Source: Halobacillus litoralis
Lineage (GTDB): Bacteria > Bacillota > Bacilli > Bacillales > Halobacillaceae
Assembly: GCF_020524025.1 (NCBI RefSeq)
Contig: NZ_JAIVKN010000004.1
Span: 62,001-126,000 of the forward strand
DNA: 64,000 nt
Direction of reading: 5' to 3'
Shown here: positions 51,783 to 60,903 of the stretch, in pieces
Layout: every line of letters starts with the position of its first letter
Position numbering within the stretch: position 1 is the first letter of the stretch
Program-made: the position numbers and the translations under genes
Notes under the pieces: model-generated
Told to the model about the DNA's origin: nothing
What the model saw: only the letters and a program-made list of their open reading frames with translations
The model's database searches: none

Positions 51783-53044
51783 GACAAACGATTGCGTTTA
51801 TTGCTAAATTTTTCGTTGTAGCGCTCCTTTTTGCTGTGCTTTTTTCTTATGCGATGTTTCAAGGAGGATTTGTCAGTTGGTTTCTCTTTTATGCCTTCCT
51901 CCCATTTCTTCTCTATATGCTGGGAGTATTAATTTATCCGACTCACAATTGGAAAGTAGAGCGCCGGCTTTCTAAGCGGGTCGCTATGGGCGGTGAGACC
52001 GTTGATGTAGAAGTGACGATGAGACGGAAGGTCCCATTTCCGATCTACTATAGTGTGATAGAAGAATATGTTCCAGATTCGTTAAAAAAGGTTGATGAGC
52101 ACTTGGAAAAATACAGGGATATGGCAAAGACTGACGATTTCCATGAAGCCAGAAAAGTAAAGAGGGTGGTTTTTCCGTGGTTTAGCAAAACCATCACTTA
52201 CAAATACCAGCTTGAGAAGGTTCCGCGTGGAGAGCACACCTTAAAAGCCATCCGGTTGAAAACCGGAGACTTTTTCGGTTTCGTGAAAAAAGAACAGGTC
52301 TACCACACAGAAAATAAACTGCTGGTCTTTCCTTATCTGCGTCCTGTAAAAATGAAAGAACGCGTCTACAGTTTTGAACAGGGCGCAAGTCCATCGTTTA
52401 AATTGAATGAAAAGAATACCAACATCGTTACAGGAGTCAGGGAGTATATGCCCGGGGACCGCTTTGCCTGGGTGGATTGGAAAACGACAGCAAAGAAAAA
52501 TGAAATGATGACCAAAGAATTTGAACAGGAAAAAAGCGTTGATATGATGTTGATTTTAAATGCGGTCTATCATCCCGGTGTGAGCACGCTAAGTTTTGAA
52601 GGGGCTGTAGAGTTTACGGCTTCTATCATGAATGAATTCCATAAGAAATCGTCCCCCCTCGCTTTTATGATCCTTGGGGATGAACAGCAATATTTCCCTT
52701 TCCGTCAGGACCATGCTCATCAGCAGCAAATGCAGGGGCAGTTAGCCAAAGTCCGTCCTGTTGGACGGATACCATTCGCTGAGCAGCTGGAACGTAAGAA
52801 ATCCTTGATTCCAAGTGGTTTAATGGTAATGCTTGTCAGTCACCAATTGGATAAAGATATACAAGTGTCTCTTATTAAATTAGCGAAAAAAAGCAAGCGT
52901 GTGGTCTTTTTTTATGTGCGTCCCTACAACCAGGTCACACTCTTGGACCATCAAGCTGTGAAAGAATTAAAGGCGCATGGTGTCATTGTGAATGTGCTGT
53001 CGGAAGAGCAGATGACTCAACAAGAATTTGAGGTGAGCACATAA
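51779..53044 (+). CDS. yeaD: DUF58 domain protein (YeaD-like)
   Basis: A 421-residue membrane-anchored protein. Two N-terminal hydrophobic helices (about 5-25 and 30-50) precede a beta-rich part and the DUF58 core, with REYMPGDRFAWVDWKTTAKKNEM near 220-243 and a VWA-like SVDMMLILNA segment after it. In such operons DUF58 proteins bind the MoxR ATPase. It overlaps both neighbours, by four bases with yeaC and one base with the transglutaminase gene, so all three are coupled. Confidence 0.9.
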   Translation: MRQTIAFIAKFFVVALLFAVLFSYAMFQGGFVSWFLFYAFLPFLLYMLGVLIYPTHNWKVERRLSKRVAMGGETVDVEVTMRRKVPFPIYYSVIEEYVPDSLKKVDEHLEKYRDMAKTDDFHEARKVKRVVFPWFSKTITYKYQLEKVPRGEHTLKAIRLKTGDFFGFVKKEQVYHTENKLLVFPYLRPVKMKERVYSFEQGASPSFKLNEKNTNIVTGVREYMPGDRFAWVDWKTTAKKNEMMTKEFEQEKSVDMMLILNAVYHPGVSTLSFEGAVEFTASIMNEFHKKSSPLAFMILGDEQQYFPFRQDHAHQQQMQGQLAKVRPVGRIPFAEQLERKKSLIPSGLMVMLVSHQLDKDIQVSLIKLAKKSKRVVFFYVRPYNQVTLLDHQAVKELKAHGVIVNVLSEEQMTQQEFEVST

Positions 53045-55245
53045 TGCTGGACCGCGATTCACTTTTTTATCGTTTGATGTTGTATATTATTGGGTTTCTT
53101 CTATTCTGTGAATGGCTGAGACCTTTAGAGGTCATATCCAATACAGATGATGTTCGAATCTTTTTCATTTACGCTACGTTTTGTTTTTTTGTTTCTTTCC
53201 TGCAGGTGCCCTGGTATTTGTCCGTGCCGCTAAAGGGACTTAGTCTGGCTTTCATTATTGACGGTCTGTATATTGGAGAAAGGATTTTCTCAGGAGACTG
53301 GTTCTCGGTTCTTTACGGACAAATTCTGTTTAACATCCAAATGATTCAAAGCCAGGAATGGTGGCAGATGACTCCGCTGTTCCGGAGCCTGTTGTTCCTT
53401 ATCCTGCTATGGCTAATGAGCTATTTGCTTTACTACTGGTTTGTTGTAGCGAGGCGGATGTTTTTCTTTGTTTTGTTGACATTGATCTTCGTGACCGTCG
53501 TAGATACATTTACGGTATATGATGGTAAGTGGGCCATCGTCCGGACATTTATACTGGGAATGATGGCACTTGGGCTGTCTAGTTTTGCGAAAGAAATGGA
53601 GAAAGAATCCATTTCTATTGATGGGTTTCATAAAGCTAAAGTGTGGGCAGTCCCGCTGTTGGCCATTATTCTGCTTTCTTCTGCAGCCGCCTATGCTTCT
53701 CCTAAGCTTTCACCGCAGTGGCCGGATCCAGTGCCCTATCTAGAAAGTGCAGCAGGGGGATCAGGACCTGGTGGAAGTGGAAGGACTGTGCAGAAGGTCG
53801 GTTACGGCGAGGATGACAGTCGTCTGGGCGGTTCGTTTATACAGGATGACACCCCAGTATTTGAAGCAATGGCCGACGGGGATCGTTATTGGCGCATTGA
53901 ATCGAAGGATACGTATACCGGAAAAGGGTGGGAGGATACGCTTGAAGAACCTGTTACAAACATGAACCCGGCAGATATTACATTTGAGACTTTTTCTGAT
54001 GAAGTCGAAGTAGAGGAACAGACGGCGATGATAATGATGAAGCGAAATGCTTCGTTCCGCAAACTTGTCTATCCTTACGGCATCACTTCGATTAAGGGAT
54101 ACCCTCAAAACTATGACCTTCTTGTCCATGAAAATACAGGGGAAATGGACACGGTGAGTGCAGGAAATGGTGATCCTGCCAGACTGGGTTCCTCCATCAT
54201 CTCCTATGAATTTCCGTCTTTTGAATACAATCAGTTGAGGGAGGCGGGAGCAGACGATCCGCAGGAAATACAAGAAAAATACCTGCAGCTTCCACAGCAG
54301 CTGCCGGGCAGGGTCCAAAACCTTGCCGGAGAAATTATGGAAGGTGAAGACAATCGATATGATAAGGCCAAGGCTGTGGAGTCCTACTTTTCTGCCAACG
54401 GCTTCGAATACTCAACAACCGAAGTCCCGGTCCCTGGAGAGAATCAGGACTATGTGGATCAATTTTTGTTTGAATCCCAGATCGGATATTGTGACAACTT
54501 TTCTACGTCCATGGTTGTCCTGCTTCGATCAGAAGGGATACCTGCCCGGTGGGTCAAGGGTTTCACAGGCGGGGAGCGAGTGGATACAAGAGAAACTTTT
54601 TCCGGTGATAACGTCCAAAATGTGTATGAAGTAACCAGTGGAAATGCTCACTCATGGGTAGAGGTTTACTTTCCGGATATCGGATGGGTACCCTTTGAAC
54701 CGACTCAGGGATTTACCAATAATGCTGATTTCTATACAGACGTTGACACACCAGAAAATGAAGATGAAACAACTGGGACAGAGAACCAGCAGCCGGAGGA
54801 TAATATGGGAAATCCGCAGCAAATGGAGGAAGAAGAACAAACTTCAGGAAGCACAGATGTCAGGGACACTAATAATGTGAATTGGACATGGGTGTGGATC
54901 ACTCTGGCTGTTTTATCTGCAATCGCACTGGGGCTTTATTTTACCCGATTCCGGTGGATGTCTACATTGCTCATTTACAGGTATCGAAAGAATAAAGATG
55001 AGAAAACCTATGAAAAAGCTTATCACTTTCTCTTAAAGCTGCTGGACCATAGAGGGATTAAGCGGCAGCCGGAACAAACCTTAAGGGACTATGCGATCAA
55101 GGTGGATAAACATTACCAGTCCACAGAGATGCGCCGTTTGACGCACAACTACGAGAGAGTTATTTACCGAAATGAATCACAGCAGTCTCAGTGGCCTGAA
55201 GTAACTGAATTATGGGAAAATTTAATCAAAAAAACATTGTCTTGA
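53044..55245 (+). CDS. yebA: Membrane protein with extracellular transglutaminase-like domain (YebA-like)
   Basis: A 733-residue protein. Five or six N-terminal helices (1-220) are followed by an extracellular region with the transglutaminase-like core: QIGYCDNFSTSMV with Cys483, GNAHSWVEVYF with His536 and PDIGWVPFEPT with Asp545 form the papain-type triad. A Glu/Gln/Thr-rich linker (about 565-610) leads to a last transmembrane helix (WVWITLAVLSAIALGLYF) and a cytoplasmic DUF4129-like tail that includes RQPEQTLRDYA. Intact triad suggests a peptidase or transglutaminase acting at the cell surface; substrate unknown. It precedes guaA, which has its own promoter. Confidence 0.92.
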   Translation: MLDRDSLFYRLMLYIIGFLLFCEWLRPLEVISNTDDVRIFFIYATFCFFVSFLQVPWYLSVPLKGLSLAFIIDGLYIGERIFSGDWFSVLYGQILFNIQMIQSQEWWQMTPLFRSLLFLILLWLMSYLLYYWFVVARRMFFFVLLTLIFVTVVDTFTVYDGKWAIVRTFILGMMALGLSSFAKEMEKESISIDGFHKAKVWAVPLLAIILLSSAAAYASPKLSPQWPDPVPYLESAAGGSGPGGSGRTVQKVGYGEDDSRLGGSFIQDDTPVFEAMADGDRYWRIESKDTYTGKGWEDTLEEPVTNMNPADITFETFSDEVEVEEQTAMIMMKRNASFRKLVYPYGITSIKGYPQNYDLLVHENTGEMDTVSAGNGDPARLGSSIISYEFPSFEYNQLREAGADDPQEIQEKYLQLPQQLPGRVQNLAGEIMEGEDNRYDKAKAVESYFSANGFEYSTTEVPVPGENQDYVDQFLFESQIGYCDNFSTSMVVLLRSEGIPARWVKGFTGGERVDTRETFSGDNVQNVYEVTSGNAHSWVEVYFPDIGWVPFEPTQGFTNNADFYTDVDTPENEDETTGTENQQPEDNMGNPQQMEEEEQTSGSTDVRDTNNVNWTWVWITLAVLSAIALGLYFTRFRWMSTLLIYRYRKNKDEKTYEKAYHFLLKLLDHRGIKRQPEQTLRDYAIKVDKHYQSTEMRRLTHNYERVIYRNESQQSQWPEVTELWENLIKKTLS

Positions 55246-55270
55246 TTCCTTTCAGTCCGGTTGTTAGAAT
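55242..55270 (+). promoter_or_regulatory. Sigma-A promoter of guaA
   Basis: TTGATT (55242-55247), 17 bases, TAGAAT (55265-55270). It overlaps the stop of the preceding gene and lies about 25 bases before the riboswitch. No PurR box is present. Confidence 0.75.
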
Positions 55271-55296
55271 GGATGAAAATTATCAGATACATTCTT

Positions 55297-55367
55297 CCTT
55301 CGTATATCCTCGAGAATATGGCTCGAGAGTCTCTACCGGAGCACCGTAAAAGCTCTGACTATGAAGG
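55297..55367 (+). ncRNA. Purine (guanine-class) riboswitch, guaA leader
   Basis: P1 is CCTTCGTA / TATGAAGG. The conserved core is GAATATGGCTCGAGAGT, CTCTACC, ACCGTAAA and TCTGACTATG. The base that reads the ligand, in GACTATG, is C, so guanine/hypoxanthine is expected. The terminator at 55397 provides the off switch. Confidence 0.95.
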
Positions 55368-55396
55368 TGGGAATCACAAGACATGTATAGTCATGG

Positions 55397-55455
55397 ATGG
55401 ATTTCTGCCTTCGTCGCTTATCTAGCAAACGTAAGGCAGAAATCCATTTTTTTTT
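55397..55455 (+). terminator. Riboswitch-controlled terminator, guaA leader
   Basis: 14-bp stem (arms 55397-55410 and 55434-55447) followed by a run of nine T. It lies 42 bases before guaA. Confidence 0.92.
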
Positions 55456-55496
55456 GATAAAAGTACGCACGATTCTATCCAAACAGGGAGTGGAGC

Positions 55497-57038
55497 ATGA
55501 TGGAAAAAGTACAAGGAATGATTCTCGTTCTTGATTTCGGGAGTCAATATAATCAGCTGATAACACGAAGAATTCGTGAATTCGGCGTGTATAGTGAACT
55601 TCGTTCGCATCGGATAAGCCTGGAAGAAATCAAGGAGCTTAATCCAAGCGGAATTATTCTTTCTGGTGGACCGAATAGTGTCTACGGTGAAGACAGTTTT
55701 CGCTGCGATGAAGACCTATTCGAACTTGGCATTCCTGTTCTAGGAATTTGCTATGGCATGCAGTTGATGACCCATCATTTTGGTGGGAAAGTCGAACGTG
55801 CAAAAGAACGTGAATATGGGAAAGCAGAAATCAGCGTAGCAAAAGACCCGGTCCTGTTCCGTAAGACCCCTCGTGAACAGACGGTATGGATGAGCCATAG
55901 TGACAAAGTCATTGAGGCACCTGAAGGTTTCCAGGTTGATGCGACGAGTGCTTCCTGCCCGGTTGCGGCAATTAGTAATCATGATACCCGGATGTACGGA
56001 GTTCAGTTCCACCCGGAAGTCCGCCATTCGGAATATGGCAATGACCTTTTGCGCAGCTTTGTTTTTGACGTATGTGAAGCTGAAGATGATTGGACGATGG
56101 AGCATGTAGTGGAAATGGAAGTCGAAAAAATCCGCGAGCAAGTAGGAGATCGTAAAGTCTTATGCGCCTTAAGCGGCGGTGTAGATTCCTCCGTTGTAGC
56201 TGCTTTAATCCACCGTGCCATTGGTGACCAGCTGACTTGTATTTTCGTCGATCATGGACTGCTCCGTAAAAATGAAGCGGATGATGTAATGCGTACCCTC
56301 GGAGACGGATTCAATATGAATATCCTTAAAATCGATGCGAAAGAGCGCTTTATGAGTAAACTGGAAGGTGTGTCTGATCCAGAGAAGAAGAGGAAAATCA
56401 TTGGAAATGAGTTTATCTATGTATTTGATGATGAAGCGGAAAAACTTAAAGACATCGACTACCTGGCTCAAGGAACGTTGTATACAGACATTATTGAAAG
56501 TGGCACGGAGACTGCACAGACAATTAAGTCCCACCACAATGTCGGCGGCCTGCCGGAGGACATGGAGTTTCAACTGATTGAACCACTAAACACCTTGTTT
56601 AAGGATGAGGTGCGTGCTCTTGGTACTGAGTTAGGTGTTCCTGAGCATATCGTCTGGCGTCAGCCCTTCCCTGGACCTGGTCTTGCAATTCGAGTACTTG
56701 GAGAAGTAACAGAAGAAAAATTAGAAATTGTCCGTGAATCCGATGCAGTTTTGCGTGATGAAATTAAAAAAGCCGGCTTAGATCGTGACATATGGCAATA
56801 CTTCACAGTACTCCCGGATATCCGTTCTGTTGGGGTAATGGGAGATGAGCGTACGTATGATTACACGATTGGTATTCGCGCGGTTACTTCCATTGATGGT
56901 ATGACATCTGACTGGGCTCGTATTCCATGGGATGTGTTGGAGAAGATCTCCACAAGAATCGTTAATGAAGTCGATCACATTAACCGTGTCGTATATGATG
57001 TAACGAGTAAGCCGCCTGCAACCATCGAGTGGGAATAA
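55497..57038 (+). CDS. guaA: GMP synthase (glutamine-hydrolysing)
   Basis: A 513-residue enzyme that converts XMP to GMP with ATP and glutamine. The N-terminal class I amidotransferase (about 8-195) has GICYGMQLM with nucleophile Cys85 and [10 protein letters not shown] (His, Glu). The ATP-pyrophosphatase domain has LSGGVDSSV. The dimerisation domain ends with the canonical [15 protein letters not shown]. Length is normal. Two adjacent ATG codons (55497, 55500) are both usable after GGGAG. It is controlled by a guanine riboswitch. Confidence 0.98.
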   Translation: MMEKVQGMILVLDFGSQYNQLITRRIREFGVYSELRSHRISLEEIKELNPSGIILSGGPNSVYGEDSFRCDEDLFELGIPVLGICYGMQLMTHHFGGKVERAKEREYGKAEISVAKDPVLFRKTPREQTVWMSHSDKVIEAPEGFQVDATSASCPVAAISNHDTRMYGVQFHPEVRHSEYGNDLLRSFVFDVCEAEDDWTMEHVVEMEVEKIREQVGDRKVLCALSGGVDSSVVAALIHRAIGDQLTCIFVDHGLLRKNEADDVMRTLGDGFNMNILKIDAKERFMSKLEGVSDPEKKRKIIGNEFIYVFDDEAEKLKDIDYLAQGTLYTDIIESGTETAQTIKSHHNVGGLPEDMEFQLIEPLNTLFKDEVRALGTELGVPEHIVWRQPFPGPGLAIRVLGEVTEEKLEIVRESDAVLRDEIKKAGLDRDIWQYFTVLPDIRSVGVMGDERTYDYTIGIRAVTSIDGMTSDWARIPWDVLEKISTRIVNEVDHINRVVYDVTSKPPATIEWE

Positions 57039-57039
57039 T

Positions 57040-57073
57040 CGAACAATGATAGTTTTATATAAAAAAATGTTCG
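57040..57073. promoter_or_regulatory. Paired inverted PurR boxes upstream of pbuG
   Basis: CGAACAAT (57040-57047) and, inverted, CGAACATT (57073-57066) are separated by 18 bases and end ten bases before the -35. This is the arrangement of PurR operators in B. subtilis. Confidence 0.8.
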
Positions 57074-57082
57074 TGTTTAGGG

Positions 57083-57111
57083 TTGACTCCTTTTGTCGAT
57101 TCTTGTAAGAT
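57083..57111 (+). promoter_or_regulatory. Sigma-A promoter of pbuG
   Basis: TTGACT (57083-57088), 17 bases, TAAGAT (57106-57111), about 20 bases before the riboswitch P1. Confidence 0.85.
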
Positions 57112-57132
57112 AAAGACAAATCAATAAAGCAA

Positions 57133-57208
57133 CACCGTCGTATAATTTTGGGGATATGGCCCATGAGTTTCTACCAGACTACCGTAAATCGGTCTGACTA
57201 CGTTGGTG
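57133..57208 (+). ncRNA. Purine (guanine-class) riboswitch, pbuG leader
   Basis: P1 pairs CACCGTCGTA with TACGTTGGTG (one mismatch). Core elements are GGGATATGGCCCATGAG, TTTCTACC, ACCGTAAA and TCTGACTACG; the specificity base is C, so guanine/hypoxanthine type. Confidence 0.95.
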
Positions 57209-57265
57209 ATTCGGAAGCAGGCATTTTTCCCGAGGCCTGTCGACCGTTCCCTATCGTATAAATGT

Positions 57266-57302
57266 AGACACTCTTGGATCATCCAAGAGTGTCTTTTTTT
57301 TT
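57266..57302 (+). terminator. Riboswitch-controlled terminator, pbuG leader
   Basis: 12- to 13-bp perfect stem GACACTCTTGGA / TCCAAGAGTGTC with a 3-base loop and a nine-T run. Confidence 0.93.
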
Positions 57303-57411
57303 AGAACGCCTGGTACAACAAATAAATAAAACGGCTGGGTTCTCCGTATGGGAGATCGAAATTGAGACGATGCGGCGTGGATAAATGGTTAGATATGGGG
57401 AGGAATAAGAA

Positions 57412-58746
57412 ATGAGTAAGTATTTTCAATTTAAAAAGTTCGGCACGACCTACCGCCGGGAGTTCATGGCGGGGTTAACGACATTTTTAGCGATGGCATA
57501 CATTTTGTTCGTCAATCCATCTACACTTGCACTTGATGGAATCGAACAGCTTCCAGAAGGGGTCACTCGTATTGACAAAGGAGCTGTATTTACAGCTACA
57601 GCCATTGCCGCAGCTATCGGAACGTTAATTATGGGACTACTTGCGAAATATCCGATCGCTTTGGCGCCTGGTATGGGATTAAATGCATTTTTTGCGTACA
57701 CCGTTGTCCTTGGCTTTGGAATTCCATGGGAAACAGCACTAGCAGGTGTGTTAGCTTCTGGACTTATATTTATTGTATTGACTGTTACAGGCCTGCGTAC
57801 GATGATAATCGATGCTATTCCTGCCAATTTAAAACTGGCTGTCGGAGCGGGTATTGGACTGTTTATTGCTTTTATTGGCTTTCAAAATGCAGGGATTGTC
57901 CAGAATAGTGATGCCACGCTTGTTCAGCTTGGTGACTTAACGGCTGGACCGACATTGCTTGCTATCTTCGGTATTGTTGTCAGTATTGTTCTGATGGCTC
58001 TTGGTCTTAAAGGCGGTATATTCTATGGAATGGTCCTGACATCCATTGCCGGCATCATAGCAGGATTAATCGATCCTCCATCCGGAATAAACGGGATCGT
58101 AAGCACTGCCCCGAGCGTTGCGCCGACATTTGGAGCAGCGATTACTCATTTTGGTGACATCTTCACCATGCAGATGCTCGTCGTTATCTTAACGTTTTTG
58201 TTTGTCGATTTCTTTGATACAGCAGGTACGCTTGTAGCGGTGGCCACACAGGCAGGGTTTATGAAAGACAACAAACTGCCGCGTGCGAACCGTGCGCTTT
58301 TCGCAGATTCGGCTGCAACTGTTGTAGGAGCCGTCGTAGGTACGTCAACAACCACCTCCTACATCGAGTCAACAGCGGGTGTTGGAGCTGGCGGACGAAC
58401 AGGGTTTGCATCTGTTGTAACAGCCGGTTTCTTCATTCTGGCCCTTTTCTTTTCTCCGCTTTTGGCGGTTGTAACAGCGGAAGTAACCGCTCCTGCTTTA
58501 ATTATTGTTGGAGTTCTGATGGCGTCTACTTTGAAAAATATTGATTGGGATCAGTTCGAAATTGCAGTGCCGGCCTTTTTCACCATTGCTGCAATGCCGC
58601 TTACCTACAGCATAGCGACAGGTATTGCCATCGGGTTTATCTTCTACCCGATTACAATGCTTCTGAAAGGACGCAGGAAAGAGATTCATCCGATTATGTA
58701 CGGTCTGTTTGCAATCTTTATTTTATACTTCGTATTCCTTGCTTAA
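57412..58746 (+). CDS. pbuG: Hypoxanthine/guanine permease (AzgA-like NCS2)
   Basis: A 444-residue permease of the AzgA branch of the NCS2/NAT family, with about 13 hydrophobic segments. Typical parts are RREFMAGLTTFLAMAYILFVNP at the start, ALAPGMGLNAFFAYTV, FVDFFDTAGTLVAVATQAG and TTSYIESTAGVGAGGRTG. Position after guaA, PurR boxes and guanine riboswitch match B. subtilis pbuG, which imports hypoxanthine and guanine. GGGGAGG lies before ATG 57412. Confidence 0.95.
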   Translation: MSKYFQFKKFGTTYRREFMAGLTTFLAMAYILFVNPSTLALDGIEQLPEGVTRIDKGAVFTATAIAAAIGTLIMGLLAKYPIALAPGMGLNAFFAYTVVLGFGIPWETALAGVLASGLIFIVLTVTGLRTMIIDAIPANLKLAVGAGIGLFIAFIGFQNAGIVQNSDATLVQLGDLTAGPTLLAIFGIVVSIVLMALGLKGGIFYGMVLTSIAGIIAGLIDPPSGINGIVSTAPSVAPTFGAAITHFGDIFTMQMLVVILTFLFVDFFDTAGTLVAVATQAGFMKDNKLPRANRALFADSAATVVGAVVGTSTTTSYIESTAGVGAGGRTGFASVVTAGFFILALFFSPLLAVVTAEVTAPALIIVGVLMASTLKNIDWDQFEIAVPAFFTIAAMPLTYSIATGIAIGFIFYPITMLLKGRRKEIHPIMYGLFAIFILYFVFLA

Positions 58747-58771
58747 GGCTTTCATTGGTGTTAGTGAAAGA

Positions 58772-58808
58772 AAAAGCCGGCACTCCCGCTTTAGGGGAGG
58801 CCGGTTTT
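58772..58808 (+). terminator. Intrinsic terminator after pbuG
   Basis: Stem of two parts, AAAGCCGG / CCGGTTTT and inner CTCCC / GGGGAG, then TTTTATT. It also meets the end of the convergent hsp20-like gene. Confidence 0.85.
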
Positions 58809-59232
58809 ATTCATCCTCAAGGTGACGAATAGTAATGGGCTGCTGACGCGTGGAGTCAGAGATGTACCGGTGCAGTTGAATGATAAGAAGTCCGTGCTTA
58901 TAGGTGGCTTCTACTTTATCGTGTCGGACCGGGAAGGGAAGATCGATGCTGCGTTCGAAGGTGCCGTCAGCAATTTCTGATTTAATTTGATGACCGCCCC
59001 GGTGGTTGATTTCAATCTTTCCGCGCAGGGTAAGGGTCGAGTGGTTAACGAGTACATCTACATTCTTCGGATGGTTCATACCAGGTACATTAACAAAGCA
59101 GAGAAGTTCATTGTCGTATTGATACACATTGACAGCTGGAATAGAAGGCTTCATCATCCCTTCAAAGTCACCCCAGAAGTCCTGGCCGAAGAACCGGTCG
59201 AGGTTGTTTTTCCAATCCTTGAACTGATTCAT
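58807..59232 (-). CDS. Hsp20/alpha-crystallin family protein
   Basis: A 141-residue small heat-shock-type protein. The N-terminal 35 residues are W/F-rich (FKDWKNNLDRFFGQDFWGDF), as is usual for substrate binding. The alpha-crystallin domain (about 38-130) includes YQYDNELLCFVNVPGM and FERSIDLPFPVRHDKVEATYKHGLLIIQL, with the conserved A-x-x-x-x-G-L position. The C-terminal IxI-like tail reads PITIRHLEDE. I chose ATG at 59230-59232, eight bases after GGAGG; GTG 59241 touches that site. It is inserted on the minus strand between pbuG and yebE; similar proteins in bacilli include spore-associated CotM and CotP, so the role may be heat or sporulation. Confidence 0.88.
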   Translation of the reverse strand: MNQFKDWKNNLDRFFGQDFWGDFEGMMKPSIPAVNVYQYDNELLCFVNVPGMNHPKNVDVLVNHSTLTLRGKIEINHRGGHQIKSEIADGTFERSIDLPFPVRHDKVEATYKHGLLIIQLHRYISDSTRQQPITIRHLEDE

Positions 59233-59371
59233 TTTATCCACCTCCGTAATTTGTCTGTTTTTGCGGTAAAAACAGGTTGTGTCTGTGCATTCTCATGGTT
59301 TATAGTTTATGCAAGTGAATCGATTAGGTGAATGTCCCGGTGATGTATATCTAACGGAGGAGGCTTCCATT

Positions 59372-59950
59372 ATGCTCGAAAACCCATTGTTGATCCTTGC
59401 GATTATTTTAGCTGTGAACATTACGTACGTCTCATTTTTTACGCTTCGGATGATTTTTACGTTAAAAGGACAGCGCTACATTGCTGCTTTTATCGGTATG
59501 TTTGAAATTGTCACGTATATTTATGGTCTTGGGATTGTCTTGGAACGATTGGATCAAATTGAGAATGTGATCGCTTATGCGGTCGGTTACGGTCTCGGAG
59601 TCATTGTAGGGATGAAGATTGAAGAGAAGCTCGCTCTCGGGTATATTACAGTTAATGTGATATCTTCAAACCCGGATATTGAATTTACCCGCAGACTTCG
59701 GGAAAAGGGGTATGGTGTGACGAGCTGGTATGCGTATGGCATGGAAGGTGACCGCCTGGCGATGCAGATCCTGACACCACGAAAGTATGAGCTCTCCTTA
59801 TATGAAACCATTCGCTACATTGACCCGAAAGCGTTCATTGTAGCTTATGAACCGAAGCAGATTCACGGGGGGTTCTGGGTGAAATCCGTAAAGAGAGGAA
59901 AGATCCGCAATGCCCAAAAAGAACAGCAAGAAAAACAAGAAGCGCTTTGA
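59372..59950 (+). CDS. yebE: DUF2179/DUF5698 membrane protein (YebE-like)
   Basis: A 192-residue protein with three N-terminal helices (residues 5-90) and a cytoplasmic DUF2179 domain (about 110-170) with [23 protein letters not shown] and [29 protein letters not shown]. It corresponds to B. subtilis YebE by position and length. Function is not established; related domains are proposed to bind nucleotides. I chose ATG 59372, after GGAGGAGG, over a longer frame from 59309. The end overlaps the next gene by 41 bases. Confidence 0.9.
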   Translation: MLENPLLILAIILAVNITYVSFFTLRMIFTLKGQRYIAAFIGMFEIVTYIYGLGIVLERLDQIENVIAYAVGYGLGVIVGMKIEEKLALGYITVNVISSNPDIEFTRRLREKGYGVTSWYAYGMEGDRLAMQILTPRKYELSLYETIRYIDPKAFIVAYEPKQIHGGFWVKSVKRGKIRNAQKEQQEKQEAL

Positions 59951-60119
59951 AGTCGGTGAGAAAGAAACGATTGATCAATGTCTTGACCGCATGAAGAAAG
60001 AGGGATATATGCCAATTCGGCGCGCGGAAGAACCTGTTTTCCGTGAAGAAGTCCGTAATGGAGAGAAAGTTATGGAACCCGTAGGTAAAACAATCGTTTT
60101 TCATGCTGTGAAGGATTAA
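59910..60119 (+). CDS. yebG: NETI-motif protein (YebG-like)
   Basis: A 69-residue protein corresponding to B. subtilis YebG, the NETI-motif family. The named motif is [21 protein letters not shown] here, followed by EPVFRE and ending [11 protein letters not shown]. The N-terminus is very basic ([12 protein letters not shown]). It starts inside yebE (41-base overlap) after AGAGGAAAG, so the two are coupled. Function unknown. Its stop is four bases before the first PurR box of purE. Confidence 0.92.
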   Translation: MPKKNSKKNKKRFEVGEKETIDQCLDRMKKEGYMPIRRAEEPVFREEVRNGEKVMEPVGKTIVFHAVKD

Positions 60120-60122
60120 AAC

Positions 60123-60157
60123 CGAACGATTATTGAAGTTTATTTCGTTAATGTTCG
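60123..60157. promoter_or_regulatory. Paired inverted PurR boxes upstream of purE
   Basis: CGAACGATT (60123-60131) and, inverted, CGAACATT (60157-60150), with about 18 bases between, ending nine bases before the -35. It matches the B. subtilis pur operon operator layout. Confidence 0.82.
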
Positions 60158-60166
60158 CTAATAGCG

Positions 60167-60196
60167 TTGACATTCAAGTGAATTTCTTGATATGAT
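60167..60196 (+). promoter_or_regulatory. Sigma-A promoter of the pur operon
   Basis: TTGACA (60167-60172), 18 bases, TATGAT (60191-60196). Confidence 0.88.
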
Positions 60197-60216
60197 GAAA
60201 GCAGAATTGCATAGAC

Positions 60217-60288
60217 GACCTCATATAAGACGGGGATATGGCCCGTACGTCTCTACCTGGGAACCGTAAATTCCCGGACTATGAGGGG
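60217..60288 (+). ncRNA. Purine (guanine-class) riboswitch, purE leader
   Basis: P1 pairs CCTCATA (60219-60225) with TATGAGG (60280-60286). Core elements are GGGGATATGGCCCGTACGT, CTCTACC, ACCGTAAA and CCCGGACTATG, with C at the specificity position, so guanine/hypoxanthine. Confidence 0.95.
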
Positions 60289-60328
60289 AGTATAAGTCAG
60301 CTGCGTTTTTCAAACCGGACACACGTAT

Positions 60329-60378
60329 GCCTGTTTGACTCCTCTCATTATTGAGGGGGAGTTAAGCAGGCTTTTTTT
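60329..60378 (+). terminator. Riboswitch-controlled terminator, purE leader
   Basis: About 17-bp stem (arms 60329-60346 and 60354-60371, with G-T pairs) then TTTTTTT. It ends 34 bases before purE. Confidence 0.92.
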
Positions 60379-60411
60379 GTGGGGTATTTTATAAGGAAAG
60401 AGGGGATCCGC

Positions 60412-60903
60412 ATGGCTGATGTTGGTGTAATCATGGGAAGTCTATCGGACTGGGAAACAATGAAAGAAGCGTGCAGCGTTCTGGATGAGCTTGGGATTGA
60501 CTATGAAAAAGAGATCATTTCCGCTCATCGGACACCCGAAGACCTATTCTCCTATGCAGAAACAGCAAGAGATAAAGGGTTAAAAGTTGTCATTGCTGGA
60601 GCGGGCGGTGCTGCCCATCTACCAGGAATGGTTGCTTCAAAAACGACGCTTCCGGTCATTGGTGTTCCAGTTGAATCGAAAGCTCTTCAAGGATTGGATT
60701 CTCTATTATCGATTGTACAGATGCCGGGGGGCGTACCTGTTGCGACGGTGGCAATCGGCCGTGCAGGAGCGAAAAATGCCGGGCTGCTTGCAGCTGAAAT
60801 GATGGGAGCCTACGATCCAACCATTGCTGGGAAATTGGCAGACTACCGTCTACAAATGATAGAAAAGGTCGAAACGATGAGGAGAGATTTACATGAAGCC
60901 TGA
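60412..60903 (+). CDS. purE: N5-carboxyaminoimidazole ribonucleotide mutase
   Basis: A 163-residue class I PurE that converts N5-CAIR to CAIR in purine synthesis, using the product of Pur[12 protein letters not shown] at the start, ISAHRTPED with the active-site His, and [13 protein letters not shown] are the signatures. I chose ATG 60412, after GAGGGGATC, rather than an in-frame upstream ATG (60379) within the terminator region. It overlaps purK by 11 bases. Confidence 0.97.
   Translation: MADVGVIMGSLSDWETMKEACSVLDELGIDYEKEIISAHRTPEDLFSYAETARDKGLKVVIAGAGGAAHLPGMVASKTTLPVIGVPVESKALQGLDSLLSIVQMPGGVPVATVAIGRAGAKNAGLLAAEMMGAYDPTIAGKLADYRLQMIEKVETMRRDLHEA

Noticed and set aside
55297-60288. Adenine-specific purine riboswitches
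   Set aside because: The ligand-reading base is C in all three aptamers (GACTATG or GACTACG), which indicates the guanine class.
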